Part shown: piece after piece, positions 1 to 10,074 of the stretch | Position numbering within the stretch: the first letter of the stretch is position 1 | Layout: every line of letters starts with the position of its first letter | From: Cololabis saira | Taxonomy: Eukaryota; Chordata; Actinopteri; Beloniformes; Belonidae | Direction of reading: 5' to 3' | DNA: 64,000 nt | Assembly (NCBI RefSeq): GCF_033807715.1 | Contig: NC_084592.1 | Span: 1,098,501 to 1,162,500 of the forward strand | Notes under the pieces: generated by a model | What the model was told of the DNA's origin: nothing | The model's input: only the letters and a program-made list of their open reading frames with translations | Database searches by the model: none | Made by a program: the position numbers and the translations under genes

Positions 1-12
1 CTGAAGAATTTA

Positions 13-240
13 AATTCAATTCAATTTTATTTATATAGCGTCTATTACAACAGAAGTTGTCCCCGATAAATTATTACATGAACATAAACATAACATAAAC
101 AATGGCAGGTAAAAACTTGAGGAGAAAACCTTAAGCCAAACGGTGGCAAAGAAAAACTCCCCTTTAGGAGGGAAGAAACCTTGAGCAGGACCTGGATCAT
201 AAGAGGGGACCCTCCTGCTGAAGGCCAGCTGACAGAAAAC
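13..240 (-). mobile_element. L2 LINE 3' UTR and tail
   Basis: Read on the minus strand this is the 3' end of the L2-type LINE found several times in this window: a stretch like AGGAGGGTCCCC, a block with CCTAAAGGGGAG, then the terminal TAGACGCTATATAAATAAAA followed by GAATTGAATT repeats. The same sequence lies on the plus strand at 13630-14004. No coding part is kept, so this is a 5'-truncated insertion. The small ORFs here are chance. Confidence 0.75.
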
Positions 241-1280
241 AGACAGAGATAATGTATAAAAGGTTTTGCAGGGGGAAAAAATGCATCAAATACATATGCA
301 GTGCAACCACAATATTGTTCCAATTTTAGTATGAAGTGCTCATGCTCATGGGTGAGTGCTTTAAAGCCTCAACTGGTAGTGTGAATGGACAGATTTGAGC
401 GAGTGAGCACATGTACCACAAACACATGCTTAACCTACTGAACTTTACCACCTTTGGGATGACATTGGGAATTATTTCCAATAGGAAACAGAATGCAACA
501 TGATGCTGACTGTGCAATTAGGTCCACCTGGTGGTCAGTCATAGTAAGATCAATCTACTTGTCTTGTCACCACATTATCAGATACACACACTAAAAAGCT
601 GCAGGTATGACGTTACTATGCAGACTAATGGACAGACAAAATCCTACACAGACAGGATTTTCCCTGACTGCATTGTCTGAAACATTTTAAGAGTTAATCC
701 TATCACAATCATTTTGACACTTTGACACACTGATGTATTTTTCTATCTATCTAAAAAACACAAATGTTTCAGCTTTTCTGTCTTTTTGAGGCACATATCT
801 CCAATTTAGTGAAAGAGAGCTTTTTTACTAAAGAGAGCTTTGAGAGGCATATTTGGGTACAAAGAATAGATTTCTCCTGCATTTTTAGCCTAACTGAAAT
901 TCCGCTGTTTCTCATCATCAGTTGCTGCATCGGCAGGACTAAGAGCTCTCCCGACGGCTCTGATTGAACGGCCCGACAAACCATCTCAGATCGCGCTGTT
1001 TTATTTACCGGGATCACAAGAAAAGCAGAACAGTGATCTCCTCTCCATCCTGTTAATTTATCTTTTATCTCCTGTTGCTGTTTATTTATCTTTACTCCAC
1101 CAACTCGAAATATTAATCACTTTTCTAAGTGAACGGCGCTAACGCAGTTCAAACAGCAGGTGTATCCGCCCCTTTAATCTGATTGGTTTAGAGTAAGTCG
1201 TGTTTTATCCACTGCTCTGCGTCCCCCACGTGGGGTGCGCTCTTATGATTGGCTGAAACAAAGGAAGACATCTGATTGGT
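241..1280. other. No gene recognised; three CCAAT-type boxes near 1180-1280
   Basis: I see no coding potential. Around 1180-1280 three copies of GATTGG occur within about 100 bp (TCTGATTGGTTT, TATGATTGGCTG, TCTGATTGGTTG), the reverse of CCAAT boxes, next to a GC-richer stretch with CCCACGTGGGG, an E-box-like palindrome. This could be an old promoter or LTR piece, but no transcript structure supports it. Confidence 0.3.
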
Positions 1281-1429
1281 TGTAGATCCTTCCGTGTTAA
1301 AAAAAACGTATTTGTGGATCGAGTCACGTCAGGGGAGTCTCAAAAGTCACACACAAATCCAGCACAGCTCACAGACAAAAAAAACTTTTGTAAATCAGGT
1401 TATATTTGTGTGTGCATCAAAAAAACATT

Positions 1430-1548
1430 TGTATATCTTGTCTTACGCACATGTGAATTGTTCTGTGCATGTGTGAAACGGTGTGTGCATTTGAAAATCG
1501 GTCTGTGCATTTGTAAAACTTGTCCTGTGCATTTGTGAATTATGAGAC
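1430..1548. repeat. Degenerate short tandem repeat (CTGTGCATTTGTGAA type)
   Basis: About five imperfect units of roughly 20-26 bp share the core TGTGCATTTGTRAA (TCTGTGCATGTGTGAA, TGTGCATTTGAAAA, CTGTGCATTTGTAAAA, CTGTGCATTTGTGAA). The unit spacing varies, so this is either an old minisatellite or the subterminal repeats of a DNA element. The overlapping ORFs 1276-1538 are artefacts of the repeat. Confidence 0.5.
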
Positions 1549-2387
1549 TGTTCTAGCTCCATACAAAAAAGTGTTATTTATTTGTCATGAGGCCGCTGTG
1601 TTGCTCCCTACCGCTACACATGGCAGAAATCGGTATTACAAGATTGAAGGATGCAAAGTTAGTTATTAAGCACCAAATATACAGTTATCATTTTTGTGAC
1701 ATGACTGAACTTATATCTTCTTATTCTCTTGCTGTTTTGGGGATATTGTAACCTACAATCTTAGACATTGCTCATTTAAGTACCATCTTCCCATCCTGCA
1801 TTTTGTACCTCAGTGGTGGTGCTACAGCACTATTGTTCACATTTGGATTGTGATTTGTGTCTTTAAAACTCTCTTAAATGCTTATCAGCTGGAAATGTCC
1901 TTCAGTGCAGCAGTTTAGGTGAAATGTGCAAAGAGATGATGTGTCCAACAGAGAGTTGCCCTGAAACAATATGTGGAGGAATGAAAAACTCTCAAGGCTT
2001 TTGTTAATTTAGTGGGATGGTGAACTTATAACGCTCTATTGGGGGCTTGTACAGACATTATTGTAAACTAGTTGAAATAGACACTCACTGGCCACTTCCG
2101 GGTACACTTGTCCATCGTTTGTTAACAGCTATCTCATAGAAGCAACAATGCATGTAGACATGCTCAAGATGACTTTGTTGTGCAACAAAGACTGTGTTTG
2201 TTTGATTATTAAAGGAGATATTAATAACATAAATAAATGATCAAAATTAATTAATCAAAACGGGGCACCGCCTGAATATCAGAATTAATAACTAAACAGC
2301 ACAATCAGTCTCAAAATAACTGTTATTCTATGCATGCCAGCCTCTGACCAGGGGTGGTACCATAGAGTAACAGAGAAGGAAGGAGCA
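1549..2387. other. No gene recognised; one dispersed-repeat fragment near 2078-2170
   Basis: No coding potential. The stretch around 2078-2170 contains TAGACACTCACTGGCCAC followed by GGGTACACTTGTCCA and CATGTAGACATG. I recognise this as part of a repeat common in fish genomes (usually ACTGGCCACTTTATTAGG); its class is not certain. The remainder is AT-rich single-copy-like sequence. Confidence 0.35.
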
Positions 2388-3381
2388 CTTAGGATATGTG
2401 CCACAGGTTTTTAAAGTTGCAGTAATTAAACCTTAACTTAAAAAAACTTTGTCTTGACCCAGAAATGTTAGCTAATTATAGACCAATTTCCAACCTTCCA
2501 TTTGTATCTAAAATTCTGGAAAGGGTAGTTGCAAGTCAGTTATGTGACTATTTGTATACGTAGAAATGATCTATTTCAAGTTTTTCAGTCAGGGTTCATA
2601 ATGTATGATCAGTAGATGACGGGAGTGGAACTCTGTACAAGCCCTCTGGGCTTCGTTCCCTCCTTGCACTATTTTTTAAATTGTGCTAAATAAATAAATA
2701 CAAATAAATACAAATGCATCGTAGCACAGAGACAGCACTGGTTTGAGTCACGAATGACCTTCTTATGGTTGCAGAAAAAGAATTAGTGCCCATACTGGTT
2801 CTACTGGACCTCAGTGCTGCTTTTGACACTGTAGATCAACATCTTAAGGCACAGGTTAGAGCAAGTTGTTGGAATTAAAGGGACAGCTCTACGTTGGTTT
2901 AAATCGTATCTATCTGACAGATTCCAGTTTGTTCATGTTTCTTCAGAACAGTCAAGGGTCTGCTATGGTGTTCCACAGGGTTCAGTGCTATGGCCAATCT
3001 TGTTCAGTTTAGGGAAGTATATTCCAAAATCACAGGATACATTTCCATCGCTGATGATACGCAGCTCTATTTGACTATGAACCCAGATGAAACAGAACAG
3101 TTAGCTAAACTTCAGGCATGTCCACTCATTCTTTGCTTCTAAATTCCAATACAATAGAGGTTATTAGTTTTGATCCCAAGCATCTTAGGGAGGGATTAAA
3201 TGGCATGGCAATGGCCTCTAGTGCTACTGTGCAACCTTGGTGTTATTTTCAGTCAGGATTTGTAATTTAAACCGTATATTAATCAGGTTTATAAAACAGC
3301 GTTTTTCCATATCTGTAATATCTCTCCAGTAGTGATGAGGAAAAACTAATGAATCCGTTTGTATCTTCTAGGATAGATTAC
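2388..3381 (+). pseudogene. L2 LINE reverse transcriptase, degenerate 5'-truncated fragment
   Basis: Sequence parallel to the L2 copy at 21141-22440. In several frames one can read pieces of the RT, such as [14 protein letters not shown] near 2800-2840 and the block equivalent to [10 protein letters not shown] near 2965. The catalytic FADD-equivalent YADDTQLYL region near 3050 is damaged. It is broken by frameshifts and by an insert of about 100 bp at 2608-2708 that ends in AAATAAATACAAATAAATAC, a LINE- or SINE-like tail. The L2 is cut at 3381 by the RTE insertion and resumes near 7348 with its C-terminal coding part, so both belong to one old L2 copy. The sequence edge at 2388 is a 5' truncation. 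Confidence 0.7.
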
Positions 3382-5792
3382 TCCATCCATCCATCGTCCG
3401 CCGCTTTATCCGTTCCTGGGTCGCAGGGGCAGCAGCCTCAGCAGAGATGCCCGGACTTCCTTCACCCCAGACACTTCCTCCAGCTCCTCCGGGGGGAGTC
3501 CGAGGCGCTCCCAGGCCAGCCGAGAGACATAGTCTCTCCAGCGTGTCCTGGGTCTGCCCCGGGGTCTCCTCCCGGTGGGACATGCCTGGAACACCTCCCT
3601 AAGAAGGCGTCCAGGAGGCATCCGGTACAGATGCCCAAGCCACCTCAGCTGACTCCTCTCAATGTGAAGGAGCAGCGGCTCGACTCCGAGCTCCTCCCGG
3701 GTAACCGAACTCCTCACCCTATCTCTAAGGGAGCGTCCAGCCACCCTGCAGAGGAAACTCATCTCGGCTTCTTGTATCCGCGATCTTGTCCTTTTGGTCA
3801 CTACCCAAAGTTCATGACCATAGGTGAGGGTAGGTGCGTAGATTGACCGGTAAATCGAGAGCTTCGCCTTTCGACTCAGCTCCTTCTTCACCACGACGGT
3901 CCGGTACATCGACCGCATAACTGCGGACGCTGGACCAATCCGTCTATCTCCCGCTCCATCGTTCCCTCACTCGTGAACAAGACCCCAATATACTTGAACT
4001 CCTCCACCTGAGGCAGGACTTCTCCACCCACCCGGAGAAGGCACGCAACCCTTTCCCGGTGGAGAACAATGGCCTCGGCCTTGGAGGTGCTGATTCTCAT
4101 CCCTGCCGCGTCGCACTCGGCTGCAAACCGCCCCAGCGCATGCTGAAGGTCCCGGTCCGATGAAGCCAACAGGACAACATCATCTGCAAAAAGCAGAGAT
4201 GAAATCCTGAGGATTCCCAAACCGGATCCCCTCTGGCCCCTGGCTGCGCCTAGAAATCCTGTCCATAAAAATTATGAACAGGACCGGTGACAAAGGGCAG
4301 CCCTGCCGGAGTCCAACATGCACCGGGAACAAGTCTGACTTACTGCCGGCAATGCGAACCAGACTCCTACTCCGATCATACAGAGACCGGACAGCCCTTA
4401 ATAGAGGGCCCCGGACTCCATACTCACTGAGCACCCCCCACAGCATGGCACGAGGGACACGGTCAAATGCCTTCTCCAGATCCACAAAGCACATGTAGAC
4501 TGGTTGGGCAAATTCCCATGAACCCTCGAGCACCCTGCGGAGGGTATAGAGCTGGTCCAGTGTTCCGCGACCGGGACGAAAACCGCATAGTTGAACCTCG
4601 GATTCAGGAGGAACAATCGGCCGTAATCTCCTCTCCAGTACCCTGGAGTAGACTTTCCCGGGGAGGCTGAGAAGTGTGATTCCCCCTGTAGTTGGAACAC
4701 ACTCTCTGGTCCCCCTTTTTAAACAGAGGGACCACCACCCCAGTTTGCCACTCCAGCGGTACTGTCCCCTTCCTCCATGCGATGTCGCAGAGGCGTGTCA
4801 GCCAAGACAGCCCTACGACATCTAAAGACTTGAGGTACTCAGGGCGAATCTCATCCACCCCCGGTGCCCTGCCACTGAGGAGTTTACGAACTACCTCAGT
4901 GACCTCGGCTTGGGTGATGGATGAGCACGCCCCAGAGTCCACACTCTCTGCTTCCTCATTGGAAGGCATGTCAGTCGGGTTGAGGAGATCCTCGAAGTAT
5001 TCCTTCCACCGTCCGACGATGTCCCCAGTCGAAGTCAACAGCTCTCCACCCACACCATAAACGGTGCCGGCAGAGTACTGCTTCCCCCTTCTGAGGCGCC
5101 GAACGGTCCTCCAGAATTTCCTCGAGGCCGACCGAAAGTCTTCCTCCATGGCCTCCCCGAACTCCTCCCAGACCCGGGTTTTTGCCTCCAGGACTGCCCG
5201 AGCCGCGGCTCGCTTGGCCTGCCGGTACCTATCTACTGCGTCAGGAATCCCACCGGCCAACATAGCCCGGTAGGACTCCTTCTTCAGTCTGACGGCATCC
5301 TGTACTTCCGGTGTCCACCACCGGGTTCTAGGATTGCCGCCACGACAGGCACCGGAGACCTTGCGACCACAACTTCGAGCCGCCGCATTGACAATGGACG
5401 CAGAGAACATGGTCCACTCGGACTCAATGTCCCCCGCTGAGGGTGTTGAAGATGTCCCTGACAGAGGGCTCGGCCAGACGTTCCCAACAGACCCTCACAA
5501 TCCGTTTGGGTCTGCCCAGTCTGTCCAACCTCCTCCTCCGCCAGCGCATCCAACTCACCACCAGGTGGTGATCAGTTGACAGCTCAGCCCCTCTCTTCAC
5601 CCGAGTGTCCAAGACATGCGGCCGAAGGTCAGATGAAACGACAACAAATTTGATCATTGACCTCCGGCCTAGAGTGTCCTGGTGCCAAGTGCACTGATGG
5701 ACACCCTTATGCCTGAACATGGTGTTCGTTATGGACAAACTGTGACTAGCGCAGAAGTCCAACAACAAAACACCGCTCGGGTTCAGATCGGG
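3382..5792 (-). mobile_element. RTE/Rex3-like LINE, copy A (5'-truncated, frameshifted)
   Basis: Minus-strand non-LTR retrotransposon collinear with the better copy at 59770-62512. Its 3' tail is the short CCATCCATCCATC run at the left edge, i.e. a (GGAT)n tail as expected for RTE elements. The body encodes the APE endonuclease C-terminal end, the reverse transcriptase and the C-terminal GRPRTRW region. It ends on the right inside the endonuclease at about 5792, where homology to copy C stops at GTTCAGATCGGG. I see no clear target duplication. It sits inside the L2 copy at 2388-8065 and abuts a fragment of another LINE. Confidence 0.8.
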
Positions 5793-5804
5793 TGCCCATA
5801 CCAT
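3406..5804 (-). pseudogene. RTE-type endonuclease/reverse transcriptase, broken
   Basis: Pieces, in coding order: 5804-5424 (endonuclease end, [15 protein letters not shown] and [10 protein letters not shown]), 5410-4604 (linker and RT fingers, ending at VVPLFKKGD and CSNYRG), 4533-4180 (RT palm, [14 protein letters not shown] and [13 protein letters not shown]), 4220-3888 ([14 protein letters not shown], the catalytic FADD) and 3918-3406 (C-terminal GRRPRGRPRTRWRDYV). The pieces lie in different frames, so there are at least three frameshifts compared with copy C, and the protein cannot be made in one piece. In a live element this protein nicks target DNA and reverse-transcribes the element RNA in the nucleus. 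Confidence 0.8.
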
Positions 5805-5976
5805 CTCAGTTTCCGTTGTCGAACGACGGTCAGAAGGTCAACATGTGGTCCAATGGCATTTTCGATTCTTCCTCTCACTTCCTCATTTGTGATATGATCT
5901 TTATATGAGATACCAAGTAGTCTTCTATAGCACCTCATTTCCATGGCTCTGATTCTTCTTTCCGTATCAGCATTTA

Positions 5977-7203
5977 GGGCCTGATTTACTAAAGGTTTGC
6001 GTGCGTAAAAACGTGTGCAAACTTGACATCACCCGCAAACCAATGTGCAAGCTGATCTACTAACAGCGTGCAAAGAGGACTGCGCCTCTCAAATGAGCAA
6101 AATAGCACACGCTATTCCTTTAGTACTTTTGCCCTGATGAATAATCAATATGGGGCGTACCCGACAGAAATCGCTAAATACTGGGAGGGGAAAATGCAAA
6201 TATCTCCTTTTACCACATGCAATGAGATTTACCAAGCCTGAAAGTTTTGCGGGGATTGTGATTGCGTCTGTATTTAATACGTTCGGAAGGAAGGTGCTAA
6301 TCTGCCCAGCATTACGTAGGGATGCTTGTTGGTGCCTGATTTGAGGACTGGGGTGGGGATGGCTCAACTTGTGGTGAGGATTCTCCATATGCAAAAGGAG
6401 AAATATTTTATTTGAATGTTAAATCGAGTATTATTCAGCAAAAGGTTGCCACAAGAGGCACCTTCATTTTTTTTATTTGTGATAATAAATAAATCACGTG
6501 TTTTCATGGAGAAAAAAGTGTTTCTTATTGTGCGCCTATACTTGTTCTGCAGTTGTCATACCCCGGTGTTGTGCCGTATTCAGCACCCCTGCCGTGAAAA
6601 GCACCCCCTCGTCTGACAAAAATGATATTCTCATTGCGTGTCACGTTCTGTTTAGCGTCCAGTTTTGTGTTAATGATTCATGTTTAAATGCGCTCATGGA
6701 TTCCACAATAGTCATACTTTCCCACAATCACAGTCACAGATAACAAAAATCGGGTAAATGGTTATTGATGTCATTAATTAATAGCCTGCTTACTGTGTTG
6801 TCTTCCATAATATTTGTAAATATATATAATATAAACTCCTAAGTATGTGTTTGTGTGTGTGTGTATATATAAATATATTGAAGTGTCAGTGTGTTTTTTT
6901 TTCTTGGTCTACTTATCATTGAATATACAAGGGGGTGCTTTTCACGGCAGGGGTGCTGAATACGGCACAACAATTTGCCTCTTCCACTAATATCTCTAAC
7001 TCAAACTCGTCAAATTTCATTTTGCGCTCGCAAACCGTAAGACACGCAACACCTCATTTAAATACTGCGGTTTGCACCTGTTATCAATTGCGCACGCAAT
7101 CTTAGTTGATCACCAGCAAAACACACAACAACAGCACGTGCAAACTTTTTCAGTGCACACGCAATTTAGTACTCTTTATTTAGGATCTTAGTAAATCGGG
7201 CCC
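5977..7203. mobile_element. PIF/Harbinger-type non-autonomous DNA transposon
   Basis: The element starts GGGCCTGATTTACTAAAGG and ends (reverse complement) GGGCCCGATTTACTAAG, giving inverted ends of about 16 bp with one mismatch. It is flanked by TTA on both sides (5974-5976 and 7204-7206), and removing it rejoins the LINE reading. A 3-bp TTA duplication with GGGCC termini fits PIF/Harbinger. It is 1227 bp long and no transposase is seen in any frame. Subterminal GTGTGCAAACTTG and CGCACGCAA-type motifs recur near both ends. A second perfect inverted repeat is nested inside. Confidence 0.75.
6568..6971. repeat. Nested 42-bp perfect inverted repeat (candidate MITE in a MITE)
   Basis: The 42 bases at 6568-6609 (beginning GTTGTGCCGTATTCAGC) are repeated without mismatch as the reverse complement at 6930-6971. 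The 320 bp between are AT-rich and hold TATATATAAATATATT. Perfect arms inside an older, imperfect element suggest a younger nested insertion, but no clear target duplication flanks it. Confidence 0.65.
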
Positions 7204-7347
7204 TTAGTGTCCATGACACAGGCATAGAGAAAAATTGACATGACCAAGGAACGTAGCAGTCTGATCTTAGAGCTAATAGCAATGTTCTTATTGTTCCAGA
7301 TGGGTTTAAGTTTGGTCAGAGCGGCTGTAGTCTGGACTATTCTGGAC

Positions 7348-7664
7348 AGCTCCATTGGCTACCCATAAAATTCAGAATCCAATTAAAAATTGTATTACTT
7401 GCATGTAAAGCCCAAAACGGCTTAGCTCCGCATTATTTACAAGACCTGATAGTGCCTTATGTTCCGGGCAGAGCTCTCCGCTCTCTGAGTGCAGGTTTAC
7501 TCGTAGTTCCTAGAGTATCCAAATGTAGATTTGGAGGGCGGGTGTTCTGCTATCAGGCACCATTACTATGGAACCAACTTCCAATCTGGGTTAAGGAGGC
7601 TGACACCACCTCCACCTTTAAAACCAAACTTAAAACATTTCTGTTTAGTAAAGCCTATAGTTAG
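7348..7664 (+). pseudogene. L2 LINE reverse transcriptase C-terminal end
   Basis: The frame gives the well-known L2 C-terminal block: SAGLLVVPRVSKCRFGGR, FCYQAPLLWNQLPIWV and TFKTKLKTFLFSKAYS followed by a stop at 7662-7664. Upstream the frame reads back into the HWLP-like segment. It is the continuation of the L2 copy interrupted at 3381; about 130 bp of L2 are missing at the join. It is not functional because the upstream catalytic region is broken. Confidence 0.75.
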
Positions 7665-8065
7665 TGTAAACTTTAATGTGTTAGGGCCAGTAGTCATAGA
7701 TGCAGCTATAGGACAAAAGTAAAACAGTTTCTCTAACATAGCTTCTTTGTAGATATGCTGCTATAGGCCTGCGCTGCAGAGGGACGCCAACATGATCCAC
7801 TAAGTGATGCCCATCACCTTCCTTCTCTTTCCTTTCTCAGTTATTATTTATAAGTATCTCATAACCATCATTGTTCTCCATTGTTCTTGTAGTTTGTTGT
7901 GCTGGTCTGCCCCCTCCTTTTCTCTTCTATGCATGTTTGCAGACCATGTTGGCAGTTCAGGAGCTGCATCCTGACCTGCACACCCCCCCCGTAATCGTTG
8001 AGAAAGCATGCAGCAGGTGTTCGGCGAAGGTTCATTTCACAGCATTCAACCAAGCATTTGGGAAA
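7665..8065 (+). mobile_element. L2 LINE 3' UTR
   Basis: This follows the L2 stop directly. It contains the 3' UTR blocks shared with 29093-29420 and 63541-64000: CTATAGGCCTGCGCTGCAG, CATGATCCACTAAGTG, TTGTAGTTTGTTGTGCTGG, CATGTTTGCAG and GGAGCTGCATCCTGACC. The terminal GCGTCTATATAAAT tail is absent, so the 3' end is truncated near 8065. Confidence 0.6.
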
Positions 8066-8432
8066 TAAGGAAATGCAGCAATTTGTAGTTTTACTTGATC
8101 ACTCTTTTTTTTATTGCCTTCTGCTAAGGCGTTTGCTATCATAGCACATTTTTTATGTTATCAATCAGTAACACTGAACACAGTAGAAAACCCCACAAGA
8201 ACATAAATACAATTTGACTTAAGGGTCAACCTGAGTGGTTAAAATGAGTTTATACTGTTATTAGATGCTTTTTCTCAAGAACGTTTGTGGGCTGGTGGTG
8301 GGCTAAGATGAATAGGGTTCTCTCTCACTTTGGTGGCCTAGGAGAAAAAGTTACATATTTGCAACAAACACATCTGAAAATGTCTGAAAAGATCACACAA
8401 ATTATGGAGACGCCGGGTAACTCATTCTCTCT
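8066..8432. other. No feature recognised
   Basis: AT-rich sequence without an ORF of note, without tandem repeats and without recognisable transposon ends. Confidence 0.5.
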
Positions 8433-8944
8433 AGGGCTGCAATGATTCCTTGAGTACCTTGAGTAACTTGATTACAAAAAATTATCAAGGAATTTCCTCA
8501 TCCTCAAGGCTTGTTTAATTAAAATATAAATTTAAAGCTCATGTTTTACAAGGATTATTTTTAGTGTGACACAACGTGCTTACAGCGTCTCATATAAAGC
8601 GGAAGAAGACAGCGACAGGCTTTTCGGAACAGTTGTGAACAGTTGTGCTGTACATATGCCAGCCTGGTACCGAAAATAGTGACAGTGACAATGAGCAACC
8701 GATGAGCACAGTGAACGTAATAAGAGTAAGAGACAGAAGATGTCAAAGGTGTGTGATCATCCATCCATCCATCCATCCATCCATCCATCCATCCATCTTC
8801 TTCAGCTTATCCATTCCCGGGTTGCGGGGGCAGCAGTCTCAACAGGGATGCCCAGACTTCCTTAACCCTAGACATTTCCTTCAGCTCTTCCTCCAGCTCT
8901 TCCGAGGGGAGTCCGAGGCGTTCCCAGGCCAGCCAAGAGACATA

Positions 8945-10074
8945 CCGTATTTTCACGACCATTCGGCGCACCGTGTGAAAAGGCGCACCCTCATTTTTGT
9001 GTGTCATTTTTAGATTTAAAACACACATACGGCGCACCGACCCAAAAGGCGCAGTCACAGAAAAAAAGGCAGATTCTGTCTTTCCCCGGTGCAGATCCTG
9101 TCTCTCCCCGGCACAGATCCCCTCTTTCCCCGGCGCCAACCCTGTCTTTCCCCGGCGCAGATCCTGTCTTTCCCCGGCGCGGACCCTGTCTTTCCCCGGC
9201 GCAGATCCTGTCTTTCCCCGGCGCAAAACCCTGTCTTTCCCCGGCGCAGATCCTGTCTTTCCCCGGCGCAAACCCTGTCTTTCCCCGGCGCAGATCCCCT
9301 CTTTCCCCGGCGCGGACCCTGTCTTTCCCCGGCGCAGATTCTGTCTTTTCTCGGTGCAGATCCTGTCTCTCCCCGGCGCAGATCCCCTCTTTCCCCGGCG
9401 CGGACCCTGTCTTTCCCCGGCGCAGATCCTGTCTTTCCCCGGCGCAGATCCTGTCTTTCCCCGGCGCAAACCCTGTCTTTCCCCGGCGCAGATCCCATCT
9501 TTCCCTGGCGCAAACCCTGTCTTTCCCCGGCGCTGACCTTGTCTTTCCCCGGCGCAAACCCTGTCTTTCCCCGGCGCAAACCCTGTCTTTCCCCAGCGCG
9601 GACCCTGTCTCTCCCCAGCGCGGACCCTGTCTCTCCCCGGCACAAACCCTGTCTCTCCCCGGCGCAAACCCTGTCTTTCCCCGGCGCGGATCCCGTCTTT
9701 CCCCGGCGCGGATCTCGTCTTTCCCCGGCGCGAACCCCGTCTCTCCATCTTTTCCATGTAATCTGCCGTGCGCTGCTGCTGCGCTGGCACCGTTTCATGA
9801 AGCGAAAGCACCAAGACAGACCTCCATGAAAATGTTCAATTTTAATTTCTTCCGCCAGCGCTACTGCTTTCAGTTTGAGGATGGTCTCATTCACGTCCGC
9901 AACTCACGGGTGCTTCACGTGCCCCCTTCTCCCTTTACCGTTCTCATGGTGGCCGTCCGCCTTACATTACCGTAATACAGGTAATAGATACGGCGCACCG
10001 TTTCATTGGGCGCGCAGCACATTTTTAAAAAGAAAAAAGAAATTTATGTGCGCCATATGGTCGCGAAAATACGG
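8945..10074. mobile_element. TA-flanked non-autonomous DNA element with minisatellite core
   Basis: The insertion in RTE copy B begins CCGTATTTTCACGACCAT and ends (reverse complement) CCGTATTTTCGCGACCAT, so the inverted ends match over about 18 bp with one mismatch. The dinucleotide TA is duplicated (8943-8944 and 10075-10076) relative to RTE copies A and C, which show the empty site GAGACATAGTCTCTCC. Motifs of the GGCGCACC type repeat near both ends. The core is a 22-bp minisatellite. No transposase is present. The superfamily is unsure: a TA duplication fits Tc1/mariner-like elements, but the ends do not look like Tc1. Confidence 0.75.
9070..9746. repeat. 22-bp minisatellite, about 31 units
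   Basis: The unit is close to CTTTCCCCGGCGCAGATCCTGT (22 bp), with variants in the GCGCAGATC / GCGCGGACC / GCGCAAACC part. Because 22 leaves remainder 1 when divided by 3, one unit is read in all three phases in turn, so every frame on both strands shows a 22-residue periodic open frame. The long ORFs at 8807-9894 and 8997-9975 are therefore artefacts and not genes. Confidence 0.9.

Larger units (their letters stand above)
5793..7347 (-). pseudogene. Non-LTR reverse transcriptase C-terminal fragment, split by a MITE
   Basis: Two blocks, 7347-7207 and 5976-5793, read on the minus strand as one protein: first TTAALTKLKPIWNN and SSKIRLLRSLVMSIFLY, then ALNADTERRIRAMEMRC, YRRLLGISYKDHITNEEV and TVVRQRKLRWY. 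This is the region C-terminal to the RT catalytic core of a LINE different from both the L2 and the RTE copies here. It is interrupted at 5977-7203 by a TTA-flanked MITE. The C-terminal end is cut where it meets RTE copy A, and the N-terminal part is missing. The clade was not assigned. Confidence 0.7.

Noticed and set aside
1155..1290. Host promoter suggested by three GATTGG boxes
   Set aside because: No downstream gene in either direction; kept only as a note in the region entry.
3349..5273. Plus-strand ORFs such as 3349-3846 and 4692-5060, repeated at 60025-61456
   Set aside because: Antisense of the RTE reverse transcriptase; the same shadows recur in each RTE copy.
8807..9975. Long ORFs (up to 335 codons) on both strands with GKDRVCAGERQ- and SFPGADPVFPRR-type repeats
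   Set aside because: They are readings of the 22-bp minisatellite in different phases; every frame is open, which is a property of the period and not of coding.
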